64,000 bases of DNA. Source: CAJQPP01 sp963793465 (lineage in GTDB: Bacteria > Planctomycetota > Planctomycetia > Pirellulales > Pirellulaceae). The DNA lies in contig CAWCAJ010000012.1 of the NCBI GenBank assembly GCA_963793465.1, positions 434,001-498,000 on the forward strand. The letters run 5' to 3'. Positions 44,914 through 54,468 of this stretch are shown here, one piece after another. Made by a program: the position numbers and the translations under genes. Position 1 is the first letter of the stretch. Every line of letters starts with the position of its first letter. The notes beneath the pieces are model-generated. The model saw only the letters and a program-made list of their open reading frames with translations. It did no database searches and had not been told where the DNA came from.

Positions 44914-45069
44914 TCCCAATCGTGCCGGTCCGACTCCTCTTGCAAAATTGAGTTGGTTCGGCGTTCGCAACTTGACCGATGACACTGATTCGCCGGAATG
45001 ACCGTCGCTGAACAGTGCAACCCCCAAGGAGTCAGCCACTCTGCGGCTGACCTTTACCCCAGGAACCTC

Positions 45070-46890
45070 ATGGTAGACCGCAACCTCATTCGCACGCTGG
45101 AAGACGACGATATTTCGCAACAGGTTCTGGAGATGTTTCCAGACGACGAAATTGACTACGAGAACTGGCTGCCAGATGAACTGAATACCCAGAACTACGA
45201 AGTCAACAAGATCATCGAAGGCAAGATCATCAGCGTGGACGACGATCTCGTGCTGGTGGATGTCGGATACAAGAGCGAAGGCACGCTTTCCCGTAACGAA
45301 TGGAAAGAATCTGAGGACCCGCCGGCCGTAGGTCAAACGGTGCAGGTACTGATTCAGGACCTGGAAGATGATCAGGGCCAGGCTGATGATCCCCACGGTC
45401 AAATTGCCATCAGCAAGGAAAAAGCCGACATTATCCTGCACTGGCAAAATGTCATTTCCAATGTCAAGGAAGGGGACATTGTCACCGGTACTTGCACCCG
45501 AAAAATCAAGGGGGGCTTGCTGGTGGACATTGGAGTCCCCGTGTTCCTGCCGGCATCCCAGGTCGACATTCGACGTCCCGGAGACATCGCCGACTTCATT
45601 GGACGTGTCGTGCAATGCGAAGTGTTGAAAATTGACGATCAACGTCGCAACATTGTAGTCAGCCGCCGCTCGCTGATCGAGAAAGAACGCCAATACGCCC
45701 AGCAAAAATTGTTGGAAGAATTGGAAATTGGCCAGGTCCGCACCGGGGTGGTCAAGAACATCGCCGATTTCGGCGCTTTTGTCGACCTTGGCGGCATCGA
45801 CGGTTTGCTGCACATCACCGATATGTCCCATTCCCGCATTCAGCATCCCTCGGACATGGTTTCCATCGATCAACAGATCGAAGTCAAAGTGCTGAATATC
45901 GATCGCGAGAAAATCAAGATCGCCTTGGGCATGAAACAGATGCTTTCCAATCCATGGGACAACGTGGAGGAGAAATACCCCGTCAACACCGTGCACAAGG
46001 GGGAAGTCGTCAATGTCATGAGCTACGGGGCATTCGTCAAATTGGAACCGGGCATCGAAGGCCTGGTGCATATCTCGGAAATGTCCTGGGTCAAACGAAT
46101 CAACCACCCCTCGGAACTTGTACAAATCGGCGATGAAATTGACGTCGCCGTGCTGGGAATCGATCGCCAGGGAGAACAGATGTCATTGGGGATCAAGCAA
46201 ACCCAATCCAATCCCTGGGACGATGTTCAGGATCGATACCCGGCCGACAAAATGGTCAAGGGCAAGGTCCGCAACCTGACCAACTACGGAGCCTTCATCG
46301 AGCTGGAGGAAGGAATCGATGGACTGCTGCACGTCTCCGACATGTCGTGGACACGCAAGATCAGTCACCCCAGCGAAATGCTGGAAAAGGGCCAGGAAAT
46401 CGAATGCAAGATCCTGGCCGTCGATATCGATCGGCGACGGATCGCCCTGGGCCTGAAACAATTGGCCAACGACCCTTGGGCCACCGACATTCCCTCCAAG
46501 TACCAACCCGGCCAGGTGATCCATGGCAAGGTCACCAAGATCACCAATTTCGGGGTCTTCGTGGGTCTGGAAGATGGTCTGGAAGGGCTGTTGCACATTT
46601 CCGAGCTGTCGGATCAGAAGGTTGAGAATCCGGAGGACGTGGTCCATGTGGGTGACGAACTGGAAGTCAAAATTCTGCGTGTCGATACCGACGAGCGGAA
46701 GATTGGATTGTCGCGTCGCCGCGTGGAGTGGAACGAAGAGAAAGAGGCCGCCGAAAATGCCAAGGAGGCTGCCGCCGTGGCCCAGAAGGTGGATTCGGCC
46801 GACTTGAAAGGGGGTCTGGGATCCGCCGGCCCGCTGATCTCTCCTTCCATGGCCAGCGATTCGAGTGCCGACGGCAACGCCGAAGAGTAA
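45070..46890 (+). CDS. rpsA: 30S ribosomal protein S1 (six S1 repeats)
   Basis: Ribosomal protein S1 binds mRNA and helps initiation. The 606-residue product has six S1 RNA-binding repeats starting near residues 45, 130, 215, 302, 387 and 475. The last four carry the classic pattern, for example VVKNIADFGAFVDLGGIDGL and VRNLTNYGAFIELEEGIDGL. Repeats one and two are divergent, as in E. coli S1, where they bind the ribosome. ATG at 45070 follows AGGAACCTC; an in-frame ATG at 44998 would add 24 residues without homology. The C-terminus is an acidic, Ala/Ser-rich tail. A strong terminator follows. The SD/anti-SD element upstream may be part of its regulation. Confidence 0.94.
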   Translation: MVDRNLIRTLEDDDISQQVLEMFPDDEIDYENWLPDELNTQNYEVNKIIEGKIISVDDDLVLVDVGYKSEGTLSRNEWKESEDPPAVGQTVQVLIQDLEDDQGQADDPHGQIAISKEKADIILHWQNVISNVKEGDIVTGTCTRKIKGGLLVDIGVPVFLPASQVDIRRPGDIADFIGRVVQCEVLKIDDQRRNIVVSRRSLIEKERQYAQQKLLEELEIGQVRTGVVKNIADFGAFVDLGGIDGLLHITDMSHSRIQHPSDMVSIDQQIEVKVLNIDREKIKIALGMKQMLSNPWDNVEEKYPVNTVHKGEVVNVMSYGAFVKLEPGIEGLVHISEMSWVKRINHPSELVQIGDEIDVAVLGIDRQGEQMSLGIKQTQSNPWDDVQDRYPADKMVKGKVRNLTNYGAFIELEEGIDGLLHVSDMSWTRKISHPSEMLEKGQEIECKILAVDIDRRRIALGLKQLANDPWATDIPSKYQPGQVIHGKVTKITNFGVFVGLEDGLEGLLHISELSDQKVENPEDVVHVGDELEVKILRVDTDERKIGLSRRRVEWNEEKEAAENAKEAAAVAQKVDSADLKGGLGSAGPLISPSMASDSSADGNAEE

Positions 46891-46918
46891 ACCAGCATCC
46901 GGAATTCGATAAATTTGC

Positions 46919-46952
46919 ATCCCGTTCACAACCCTGTGAGCGGGATTTTTTT
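46919..46952 (+). terminator. Rho-independent terminator of rpsA
   Basis: ATCCCGTTCACA (46919-46930) pairs with TGTGAGCGGGAT (46935-46946) with one G-U, loop ACCC, followed by a run of seven T. It lies 28 nt after the rpsA stop codon. Confidence 0.93.
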
Positions 46953-47058
46953 GCGATGCCTGGTGTCTGTGGTCGGTGGGCCCCGGAATCACCCACCGGC
47001 GAGGTTCAGCACCCCCCAAAAAGGGGCAGCTACCCCGCGAGGTCGCCCAGCCGCGATT

Positions 47059-47397
47059 TCAGGGGTGGGAACGGGAACGTATCTGCTCGGCAAATTCTCG
47101 CAGTTGCTCTTGATAGTGAACCTTGCGCGCTGCCGTGTAATGCCACCAGGGTTGTGGCGGATTGCCATTCATGTAGTCGACCGCCGCCCACAAGACATCC
47201 AGCACGCAGGGATCCTGCAAGGTTTTCGTCGCCACGCTCAGGTCGTGGTACAATTTCCAGGGGTCCCGCCCCACCAGTTGCTGGGGCGACTGCAAACCCA
47301 GGGTCTGGAAATCCAGGGCAGTTGCCGGACCCACATTGACAATCTGTTGAAAGTCATGGACCAGTTGTCGATCGGTCGCGTGATCTGCTTTTTTCAT
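47059..47397 (-). CDS. Helix-hairpin-helix protein, Cdd1-like
   Basis: The 112-residue protein starts at ATG 47395-47397 (MKKADHATDRQ). It holds a helix-hairpin-helix DNA-binding motif (VNVGPATALDFQTLGLQSPQ) and the C-terminal block typical of Cdd1 pathogenicity-locus proteins (DPCVLDVLWAAVDYMNG, PWWHYTAARK). Family members are small putative DNA-binding proteins; the name Cdd1 reflects an early annotation and does not imply virulence. It is alone, convergent with rpsA. A longer in-frame extension upstream lacks homology and overlaps the repeats in the spacer. Confidence 0.8.
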   Translation of the reverse strand: MKKADHATDRQLVHDFQQIVNVGPATALDFQTLGLQSPQQLVGRDPWKLYHDLSVATKTLQDPCVLDVLWAAVDYMNGNPPQPWWHYTAARKVHYQEQLREFAEQIRSRSHP

Positions 47398-47493
47398 CGT
47401 CGGAATCTCCTGCAACGCCATGCCCGATTTGCCTGACATTGAATTGTACCAGCACGCCTTGCAAAACCACGTGGTGGGGCAGACCATTGTCGC

Positions 47494-47538
47494 AAGCAAC
47501 CTGCACAAAAAAACGCTGCACCGAAACGAAACTCGCTC
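47494..47538 (+). repeat. 45-bp dispersed intergenic repeat, copy B
   Basis: It matches 25324-25368 at 40 of 45 positions, same orientation. It lies 97 nt upstream of the HhH gene start. Confidence 0.8.
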
Positions 47539-47891
47539 GGGTCGATGTTGACCGAGCTCGGTGGTGACTTGGGTTGCTGATGACACCGCCTGTCCCACCC
47601 AAACCCAACGCTGGGTGATCCGGTTTACCGGGGCAGCCGGAAACCGGATGCGGTGAGTGTCCGTTTCCCGAACGCAAAAAATCGGCGGCCGGAGTTTGCC
47701 CTTCACGACTCGACTATCCCGCACAAAGGGTCTCTCGCTTCCCAACTCTATGATGCGGAGGAGTTTTTTGCCCACATTCCGGGTCCATTTTACCCGACCG
47801 TTAAACGGAACGGGGTTGTTGCCTGCCCCGGCGACCGCATCGTGCATTGCCCAAATTGGGGGGGCTGTTCTACAATTCAGGGGAGCAGGCG

Positions 47892-47950
47892 GGCACGAAT
47901 TCCTTTCTGGCTGGCACGAATTCCTTTTTTTTGGCACGAATTCCTTTCTT
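47892..47950 (+). repeat. Three tandem copies of a 20-21-bp unit before the DUF1573 gene
   Basis: The sequence GGCACGAATTCCTTT recurs at 47892, 47913 and 47933; a fourth partial copy (GGCACGAATTGCC) lies inside the start of the gene at about 47979. The array ends 4 nt before the ATG, so it fills the place of a ribosome binding site and may be regulatory. Confidence 0.75.
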
Positions 47951-47953
47951 CTC

Positions 47954-48982
47954 ATGGCGAGTTCGAAAATGAAACTGGCACGAATTGCCAAAGTCGGAAT
48001 ATTTCTGCTCTTGGCTTCGGTCTTGTGTTCGCCGCTGCAATCCCAGCAATGGGCCCGCAAGATGTTTCTGGCCGATACCACGCACGATTTCGGTATCGTG
48101 GCCGCCGATTCCGATGCCCTGCACCGGTTCGAACTGCAGAACATCTACGAAGAGGACATCCATATCGCATCCGTCTCGTCCAGTTGCAATTGCACCATCG
48201 CCTCGGTGGAAAAGCATGATCTCAAAACCTACGAGAAAGGTGCGATTCTGGCCCGCTTCAACACGTCGGCCTTCCGCGGACAGAAACAGGCTACTTTGAC
48301 CGTGCGAATAGACCGTCCCTACTATGCCGAAGTGCAGCTGATCGTCCGCGGAAATATCCGTGGCAACGTCGCATTTGAGCCGGGATCGGTCCAGTTTGGG
48401 GATGTCAAACAGGGCACGAAATCCGAAAAACGTATCAACGTGGTGCATCGTGGCAACTCGAATTGGCAGATCACCGATGTGAAAACCACCTTTGACATGA
48501 ATCAAATCAAGGTGGGACTGAATGAACGGCTCAGACAGAGCGGCCAGGTTCAATACGAGATGATCGTGCAGCTGCAGGAGAATGTGCCCGCGGGTTACGT
48601 GCAAGGGGAACTGTTTGTCGAGACCAATGAAGGCCAGAATTTCCGGTACCCTTTGGTCTTCAATGGCCGTGTGGTCCCCACCCTGGAATTGAGTCCCGCC
48701 GTCCTTACCTTGGGTCCTATGGCCCCCGGACAGGTCGTGGAGAAGAAAATCCTGCTCAAGGCAGACACGCCGTTCCGTGTGACTTCGATTCAGTGCTCCG
48801 ACGATTGTCTGGTGATTGAGACGCCGGACGAACCCAAAAAACTACACATGATGACCGTCAAGTACACTGCCGGCGACTCGGCCGGAGAACATCAACACGA
48901 GGCCCAAATACAAACCGACCTGGGCAGTGAGGTGACATTTTTCAAGGCCATTGCCACGATCGAAGACCCGGCTTCCAAGTAG
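47954..48982 (+). CDS. DUF1573-type exported protein
   Basis: The 342-residue product has a signal peptide (AKVGIFLLLASVLCSPLQSQ) followed by three immunoglobulin-like beta units. The first unit (HDFGIVAADSDALHRFELQN, with SSCNCT) is the DUF1573 pattern, in which a Cys-rich turn follows FGxV. Later units repeat QFGDVKQGTKSEKRINVVHR and LTLGPMAPGQVVEKKILLKA. DUF1573 proteins are abundant in planctomycetes and Bacteroidetes envelopes; the function is unknown, and a cell-surface scaffold is an inference. ATG at 47954 is chosen; the internal ATG five codons later is possible. Upstream lie three tandem repeats in place of a visible Shine-Dalgarno. Confidence 0.8.
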   Translation: MASSKMKLARIAKVGIFLLLASVLCSPLQSQQWARKMFLADTTHDFGIVAADSDALHRFELQNIYEEDIHIASVSSSCNCTIASVEKHDLKTYEKGAILARFNTSAFRGQKQATLTVRIDRPYYAEVQLIVRGNIRGNVAFEPGSVQFGDVKQGTKSEKRINVVHRGNSNWQITDVKTTFDMNQIKVGLNERLRQSGQVQYEMIVQLQENVPAGYVQGELFVETNEGQNFRYPLVFNGRVVPTLELSPAVLTLGPMAPGQVVEKKILLKADTPFRVTSIQCSDDCLVIETPDEPKKLHMMTVKYTAGDSAGEHQHEAQIQTDLGSEVTFFKAIATIEDPASK

Positions 48983-49102
48983 ACCCGGCACCCGGCCTGG
49001 TCACGTTTTCATGGCAGGTCAATCCCGTCCTCCCCTGCGGCAGGAAGCTTGGGAACGGGCATCCTCGGGTCAGGATGTTAGCCTTTGCGGGAAGGCGGCC
49101 GT

Positions 49103-50125
49103 TCAACGAGCGACATCGACAATATGCCTCCCGGCGACTTGTCCTGCCAGGATGGCTTGCACGGACTTTTCCACGTCCGACAAGCTCACCTCGGTTACCA
49201 GGGATTCCAGATCTTCGATTTTCAGGTCGGTGGCCAGTCGTTGCCAAAGACGCTCTCGAAAGGCCACCGATGCGTTCGCCGAATCGATGCCCTGCAATGA
49301 GATACCCCGCAGAATAAATGGGTAGACGGTCGTCGGCAGTTCATATCCCGCCACCAGTCCGCAGGCGGTAACGCAACCACCGGGTTTCGTGGCCCGCAAA
49401 ATGGTATCCAGGGGTCGTCCTCCTACCGTATCGATGGCTCCGGCCCATTTTTGGGACAACAGCGGCCGACCACTGGGATCATTGATTTCCTGCCGCGAAA
49501 TCACTTCCCGGGCGCCAAGTTGCTTCAGCCAATCCGTCCGCTCCGCTTTTCCGGTGGCCGCCACGACATGGTACTGCAGCTGGCCCAACAACCGCACCGC
49601 AAAGATGCCCACGCCACCTGTGGCCCCGGAAACCAGTACCGGGCCGCAATCCGGCGTGACTCCGGCCTGTTGCAACTTTTCTAGCGATTGGGCCGCTGTG
49701 AATCCCGCGGTACCCAAGATGACGGCTTCTCGGGTGGTCATGCCAGCGGGAATCTTCAGGCAATAGCTGCCCGGCACACGGGCGTAGGTCGCCCAACCGC
49801 CCCAGCTGCGGGTTCCGAAATTTGCGCCCGACACCATCACCTGATCACCGGGCCGACAACGGTCGCTGTCAGATGCCACGACCACTCCGACTGCGTCGAT
49901 ACCGGGCACCAGGGGCAGGCTCAAGGCGACGCCCGGATGCCCCTCAGCTGCCAAACCATCCTTGTAATTCACGGCCGACAGCTCGACCTGAATCAACACG
50001 TCCCCATCCGGCAACGAAGTTCCCGGCACCGTCTGTAGACCGCGTTGGATCTGCGGAACCTGTTTCTCGGTTGGAACCGGTCTGGTTTCCTCCACCAGAA
50101 AACAGTTGATTTGGGACGGAAACAT
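49103..50125 (-). CDS. YhdH/AcuI-type medium-chain quinone oxidoreductase
   Basis: The 340-residue enzyme belongs to the zinc-free branch of medium-chain dehydrogenases that includes acrylyl-CoA reductase AcuI and YhdH, using NADPH to reduce an activated double bond. Visible motifs are VNYKDGLAAEG, PGIDAVGVV, GTAGFTAAQSLEKL and the cofactor loop SGATGGVGIFAV, followed by TGKAERTDWLKQLGA. The catalytic zinc ligands of alcohol dehydrogenases are absent, as expected. ATG at 50123-50125 starts the protein at MFPSQINCFLVEE, matching family N-termini; long in-frame sequence upstream is antisense to the kinase gene. It is convergent with the DUF1573 gene and divergent from the RDD kinase. Acrylyl-CoA is a likely but unproven substrate. 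Confidence 0.88.
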   Translation of the reverse strand: MFPSQINCFLVEETRPVPTEKQVPQIQRGLQTVPGTSLPDGDVLIQVELSAVNYKDGLAAEGHPGVALSLPLVPGIDAVGVVVASDSDRCRPGDQVMVSGANFGTRSWGGWATYARVPGSYCLKIPAGMTTREAVILGTAGFTAAQSLEKLQQAGVTPDCGPVLVSGATGGVGIFAVRLLGQLQYHVVAATGKAERTDWLKQLGAREVISRQEINDPSGRPLLSQKWAGAIDTVGGRPLDTILRATKPGGCVTACGLVAGYELPTTVYPFILRGISLQGIDSANASVAFRERLWQRLATDLKIEDLESLVTEVSLSDVEKSVQAILAGQVAGRHIVDVAR

Positions 50126-50323
50126 GCTGACGACCTCGTCTGGACTTGGAAAACGGCTGCTGGAAGTGAGCATTACCCGGGACAGGATCCACGGGTCTGA
50201 CGATGATACCATTCCTCGTTGGCCAAAAAATGGGGTTGGACTAAAATACAGCTTCACGACTCGGATCTCTGAAATGCCCGGTGTTTGAATCTTCTGGTTC
50301 GCAGGCAGGGTAAAGTTTATTGA

Positions 50324-51850
50324 ATGAACCTCGACCAAACTCAACCTTTGCACCCCCAACGGACACGTCACGCGTTGTACCGATGTCCCTGTGGAACCGA
50401 TGTCGAATTCTCTGCGGAGCAAGGAGGCCAGTGCCCGCATTGCCAGCGGATGGTGCCTCCCTCCGCGACCCAAGTGTCGATGACCATGACCTTCCTGGAT
50501 GGCCAAACTGGCACGACGCTGCCGGCAACAATGGGCGACGACAGCGAACCCGATCAATTGATCGGAAAAACACTCGGGCATTTTGAGATTGTGGCGCTCA
50601 TCGGGCGTGGCGGTATGGGCCAGGTTTATCGCGCGCTGGATACTTCGCTGCAACGATACGTGGCCGTCAAAGTGATCCACGGCGGTGATCGCTCGGGAAT
50701 GGACTCCGAGGGACAGGCCCGCTTGATGTATGAAGCGGTGGCTCAGGCCCGCGTCAACCATCCCAACATCGTCACGATCTATTTTGTGGGACGTGAATCC
50801 GAGACCCCCTTCCTGGCCATGGAGTTGATAGACGGGTCCGACGCCAGCGAATTGATCAAGCAGGGGCAGGTTCCTTACGAAACCCTCTGCTCCATGGCAC
50901 TCAAGATTACCCATGCCCTGGACGTCGCCTCGCAGACCGGGATCGTGCATGCCGATATCAAACCCCAGAATCTTTTGATCCTGAACGATGGCAATGTCAA
51001 ACTGTCCGATTTTGGCATGGCCCGGATGGCAGAACAAAGCCAACAGCATGCCACCGGTGGCACCCCCAATTATCTGGCGCCCGAGTTGCTGAAGGGGGAA
51101 CAGCCCAACATGCAATCCGACATGTACGCGCTGGGAGTTACCCTTTTCGAGTTGACATTTGGACGTTTGCCGATCGCGCTTTGCGGATCGACCCTGCCGG
51201 AATGGTTGGCAATTCACGAATCTGCCAGGATCGAATTCCCGGAACCCTGGCCGGAACATCTGCCAGAAAGCTGGAGGAAGATCCTGCGGCGGCTGTTGGC
51301 AAAGGACCCGCAACACCGCTATGCCAGCTATCAGGAACTGGGTAGTGAATTGCGTGAAGTCATGCCCGTCAAACGCCCCGCGGCCCGTCTGTTCGCCCGC
51401 TCGATCGCCTGGTTGATCGACTTCGTCACGATCGGCCTGTCCGTCGTCTTTCCGGCCGCCCTGTTGTCACTGCTGGGACTGGATATTCCCGACGAATTGC
51501 AAAACACCATCCTGCTGCCCTCGCTCTGTTTGTACACCGTGTTGACCTATTGGTGGCGACAGTCGTTGGGGCGTGAACTGGTGCATGTAAAGATCGTCAA
51601 CCGCTATAGCCTGCCCCCTGCTGGCCGCGTGATGGTGCTGCGGGAGTTGCTCAGAATGCAATTGCTTTGGTGGATTATCCTTGGCGGATTTATGGGTCTG
51701 GTGTTTCCCGCCATCGAGCTGGTTTTTGCGGGAACGGGACTCGCATGCACGGCGGCCGATGTCCTGTATGCCGCTACCGTGGGTCGAGGGCAAAGCTTGC
51801 ACGACCGCTTCACCCACACACGCGCCGTGGTGGGCTCCGATTCCCATTGA
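50324..51850 (+). CDS. Ser/Thr protein kinase fused to an RDD membrane domain
   Basis: The 508-residue protein begins with a four-Cys zinc ribbon (Cys21, Cys23, Cys37, Cys40). A kinase domain follows (about residues 85-350): glycine loop GRGGMG, Lys116 in VAVKVI, and DFG at 229-231. The catalytic loop reads HADIKPQN (209-216), so the Arg of HRD is Ala and this is a non-RD kinase, usually not controlled by activation-loop phosphorylation. From about residue 355 an RDD domain with three to four membrane helices is seen (RLFARSIAWLIDFV, WRQSLGRELVHVKIVN, GQSLHDRF), which may sense membrane or ion signals. The gene ends in a tandem duplication that carries its stop codon. It is divergent from the YhdH gene. 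Confidence 0.92.
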   Translation: MNLDQTQPLHPQRTRHALYRCPCGTDVEFSAEQGGQCPHCQRMVPPSATQVSMTMTFLDGQTGTTLPATMGDDSEPDQLIGKTLGHFEIVALIGRGGMGQVYRALDTSLQRYVAVKVIHGGDRSGMDSEGQARLMYEAVAQARVNHPNIVTIYFVGRESETPFLAMELIDGSDASELIKQGQVPYETLCSMALKITHALDVASQTGIVHADIKPQNLLILNDGNVKLSDFGMARMAEQSQQHATGGTPNYLAPELLKGEQPNMQSDMYALGVTLFELTFGRLPIALCGSTLPEWLAIHESARIEFPEPWPEHLPESWRKILRRLLAKDPQHRYASYQELGSELREVMPVKRPAARLFARSIAWLIDFVTIGLSVVFPAALLSLLGLDIPDELQNTILLPSLCLYTVLTYWWRQSLGRELVHVKIVNRYSLPPAGRVMVLRELLRMQLLWWIILGGFMGLVFPAIELVFAGTGLACTAADVLYAATVGRGQSLHDRFTHTRAVVGSDSH

Positions 51851-52248
<398 letters not shown>

Positions 52249-54267
52249 ATGCGCAAAAAAACAACTCTCTCGACCATCGTTTTGGCAGCGTTATTGGCTG
52301 CATTCTCTGTTTCCCACGCGTTAGCTCAATCCGGATCCGGTGGGTTCACACCGCCCCAACCGAGTTACACGCCGCAACCCTCCAACCCACAGCCTCCGCT
52401 GCAACGGGTCGGCCATCAGGAAGAGGTGGCTGTGCCGGATATCCTTAGCGGCAAGTCGCAGGCAGAGCCGGCGGTTCCACCACAGCGGATGCCGCCTGTC
52501 CTGAACCAACCCGCCAAGGCAACGGATGCCGCAATGGTTCAGGAACTGCCCCCCGCGGCAGCTCCCCGGTTGGCTTCGCCTCCCATGCGACCCGCCAACC
52601 TGCCCGGGCAGCAACTTGATCCTGGCGTTCCGGTATCCCCACTGCCGGGAGCCGTGGTTCAACCACCGACCATTCCGGTTGTCGAATTGGGAACCACATC
52701 GGAAATTGAAATCACTCAAGTATCCGCGTCTGACTCCATGAATCGGTTGCGTGGCCAGCCCATACAATCGGTGGAGCCACAGGACCGGGACGTTTTCCAG
52801 CCGACTCCGGCGATCGCACCGGTGCGAGACACCAGTATGGCCACCAATTTGACCCTTTCGGATGGACCCAAGTTGCGGGTAACCTCCAGCGGTCCCGCCA
52901 GCATTACGATTGGCAAAAAGGCACGCTTCGAGATCCAGGTGCAAAACCTGGAGACTCGCAGTGCCAACAACGTCATCGTGGGAGTGGACCTTCCAGAATG
53001 GGTTGAGGTCACAGCCATCCTGCCATCCACCGGCAGCAAGGAACTTACTGGCAGCCTGGAAGAAGCCATGATGGTTTGGCAGATTCCCATCGTGGAGGCC
53101 AATGCAATGGAGAAAATGGTGATCGAGGCGATTCCGCGTGAAGCGCGTCCTTTTGACCTGGATGTGGAATGGACCTTCAAACCGATTCACGAAAAGACCA
53201 CCGTGGAAGTCACTCAGCCGCAACTGTCCATCCAGATTGCCGGTCCCACGGAAGTGCAGTTTGGCGAAAAAGCGTTGTATGATGTGACGGTTTCCAATCC
53301 CGGTACCGGTATCGCCGAAAATGTAAACGTGATGTTGCCGGAGGCTTTGGGCGGCGAGCATGCCAAGCTGGACAACATTGCACCTCAACAGCAGAAGAAA
53401 TTTCAGGTCGAGTTGATTGCCAGATCGGCAGGTGCCCTGGACCTGACCACCACCGTAATCGCCGATGGTGACCTGAAGGAATCTGACACTCGGGAGATCA
53501 TCGTCCGCCGGGCCGTCTTGGACGTGTCGTTGGAAGGCCCGCCCATGAAATACGCGGGCAGCATGGCCACTTACCAGGTGACCGTATCCAACCAGGGAGA
53601 CGCCATGGCTCGTGACGTGATCGCGGCAGTCGCTTTGCCACCCGGTGTCGACTTTGTTTCCGGGATTGATAACGTCGAAAAAATCGATGGCGGTATCCGA
53701 TGGAATGTCGGGATGTTGTCGCCCGGCAATCAACGTACCTACCAGATGAACTGCACCATGGCCATGGCGGGAGAGATTCACGTCGACGCAGCCACTCGGG
53801 GTGCGGGCGATCTGGCGGCCACCGACAGTCTTTTGACACGCGTGGAAGCAGTCGCCGACCTGGTACTTTCCGTTCAGGATCCCAAGGGTCCTCTGCCCAT
53901 CGGCAAGGAGATTCAATACGAGATCAAGATCACCAATCGCGGCACCAAGTCCGCTCGCGACATCAACGTGGTCATGCACTTCAGTGAAGGTGTGGAGCCC
54001 ACCACGGCCGACGGGATTGCCTATGAACTGGCCCCCGGCCAGGTGACTTTCGCCCCCATTGCCCAAGTCGATCCCGGGCAGGATGTGATCCTGAAGGTGA
54101 TGGCCAATGCCAGCCAACCCGGCTCGCATCGATTCCGGGCCCAACTGCTTTGCGAAGAAGCGGACTCGCACGAAGTCACGGAAGGAACCACCCGTTTCTT
54201 TGGTGAAGCAGCGGCCAGTACCGCGGACCAGGACGACGCCCCCGCGAACGACGAGTTCAAACGATAG
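52249..54267 (+). CDS. Exported DUF11-repeat protein (672 aa)
   Basis: A signal peptide (TIVLAALLAAFSVSHALAQ) is followed by a Pro/Gln-rich linker (to about residue 200) and four immunoglobulin-like repeats of about 110 residues. They begin VTSSGPASITIGKKARFEIQ, IQIAGPTEVQFGEKALYDVT, VSLEGPPMKYAGSMATYQVT and VQDPKGPLPIGKEIQYEIKI, and each continues with N(P/Q/R)G and a strand set typical of DUF11. Such proteins are surface or envelope components, and structural or adhesive roles are inferred. A terminator-like hairpin follows. The gene starts at ATG 52249 with no clear Shine-Dalgarno (GCAGAATAAG). Confidence 0.85.
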   Translation: MRKKTTLSTIVLAALLAAFSVSHALAQSGSGGFTPPQPSYTPQPSNPQPPLQRVGHQEEVAVPDILSGKSQAEPAVPPQRMPPVLNQPAKATDAAMVQELPPAAAPRLASPPMRPANLPGQQLDPGVPVSPLPGAVVQPPTIPVVELGTTSEIEITQVSASDSMNRLRGQPIQSVEPQDRDVFQPTPAIAPVRDTSMATNLTLSDGPKLRVTSSGPASITIGKKARFEIQVQNLETRSANNVIVGVDLPEWVEVTAILPSTGSKELTGSLEEAMMVWQIPIVEANAMEKMVIEAIPREARPFDLDVEWTFKPIHEKTTVEVTQPQLSIQIAGPTEVQFGEKALYDVTVSNPGTGIAENVNVMLPEALGGEHAKLDNIAPQQQKKFQVELIARSAGALDLTTTVIADGDLKESDTREIIVRRAVLDVSLEGPPMKYAGSMATYQVTVSNQGDAMARDVIAAVALPPGVDFVSGIDNVEKIDGGIRWNVGMLSPGNQRTYQMNCTMAMAGEIHVDAATRGAGDLAATDSLLTRVEAVADLVLSVQDPKGPLPIGKEIQYEIKITNRGTKSARDINVVMHFSEGVEPTTADGIAYELAPGQVTFAPIAQVDPGQDVILKVMANASQPGSHRFRAQLLCEEADSHEVTEGTTRFFGEAAASTADQDDAPANDEFKR

Positions 54268-54330
54268 GGCGAACCTCCAAATCCAACCGAGACAGCCGGA
54301 TTTTCCGGGAAATCGTGGAAAGAGAGAGTG

Positions 54331-54366
54331 ACCGTCGGCGGCTGCACAAGCCGTCGGCGGTTTTTG
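54331..54366 (+). terminator. Terminator of the DUF11 gene
   Basis: ACCGTCGGCGGCT (54331-54343) pairs with AGCCGTCGGCGGT (54349-54361) with two wobble pairs, loop GCACA, followed by five T. Its presence makes an in-frame ATG at 54328 an unlikely start for the next gene. Confidence 0.85.
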
Positions 54367-54468
54367 CTTTGCCGCCTGCCGAGACGCCAGTTCTGCCGTT
54401 CACCCAGTTCTGCCGTTACCTTCCAGCAGCCAAACGCATATACTGGAGACTTACAAAAACAGGATGAA

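Larger units (their letters stand above)
47398..47953. other. Repeat-bearing divergent spacer
   Basis: This 556-nt region lies between the divergent HhH and DUF1573 genes. It contains copy B of the 45-bp dispersed repeat (47494-47538) and three tandem copies of about 20 bp starting GGCACGAATTCC (47892-47950) just before the DUF1573 start. No gene is supported in between. Confidence 0.6.

Noticed and set aside
49103..51316. Long minus-strand frame suggesting a 737-residue reductase
   Set aside because: Only the last 340 residues match the family; the N-terminal part is antisense to the RDD kinase, which has clear kinase motifs.
54328..54468. In-frame upstream start for the disordered protein
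   Set aside because: The stretch contains the terminator hairpin of the DUF11 gene and no homology; ATG 54469 has a purine-rich site just before it.
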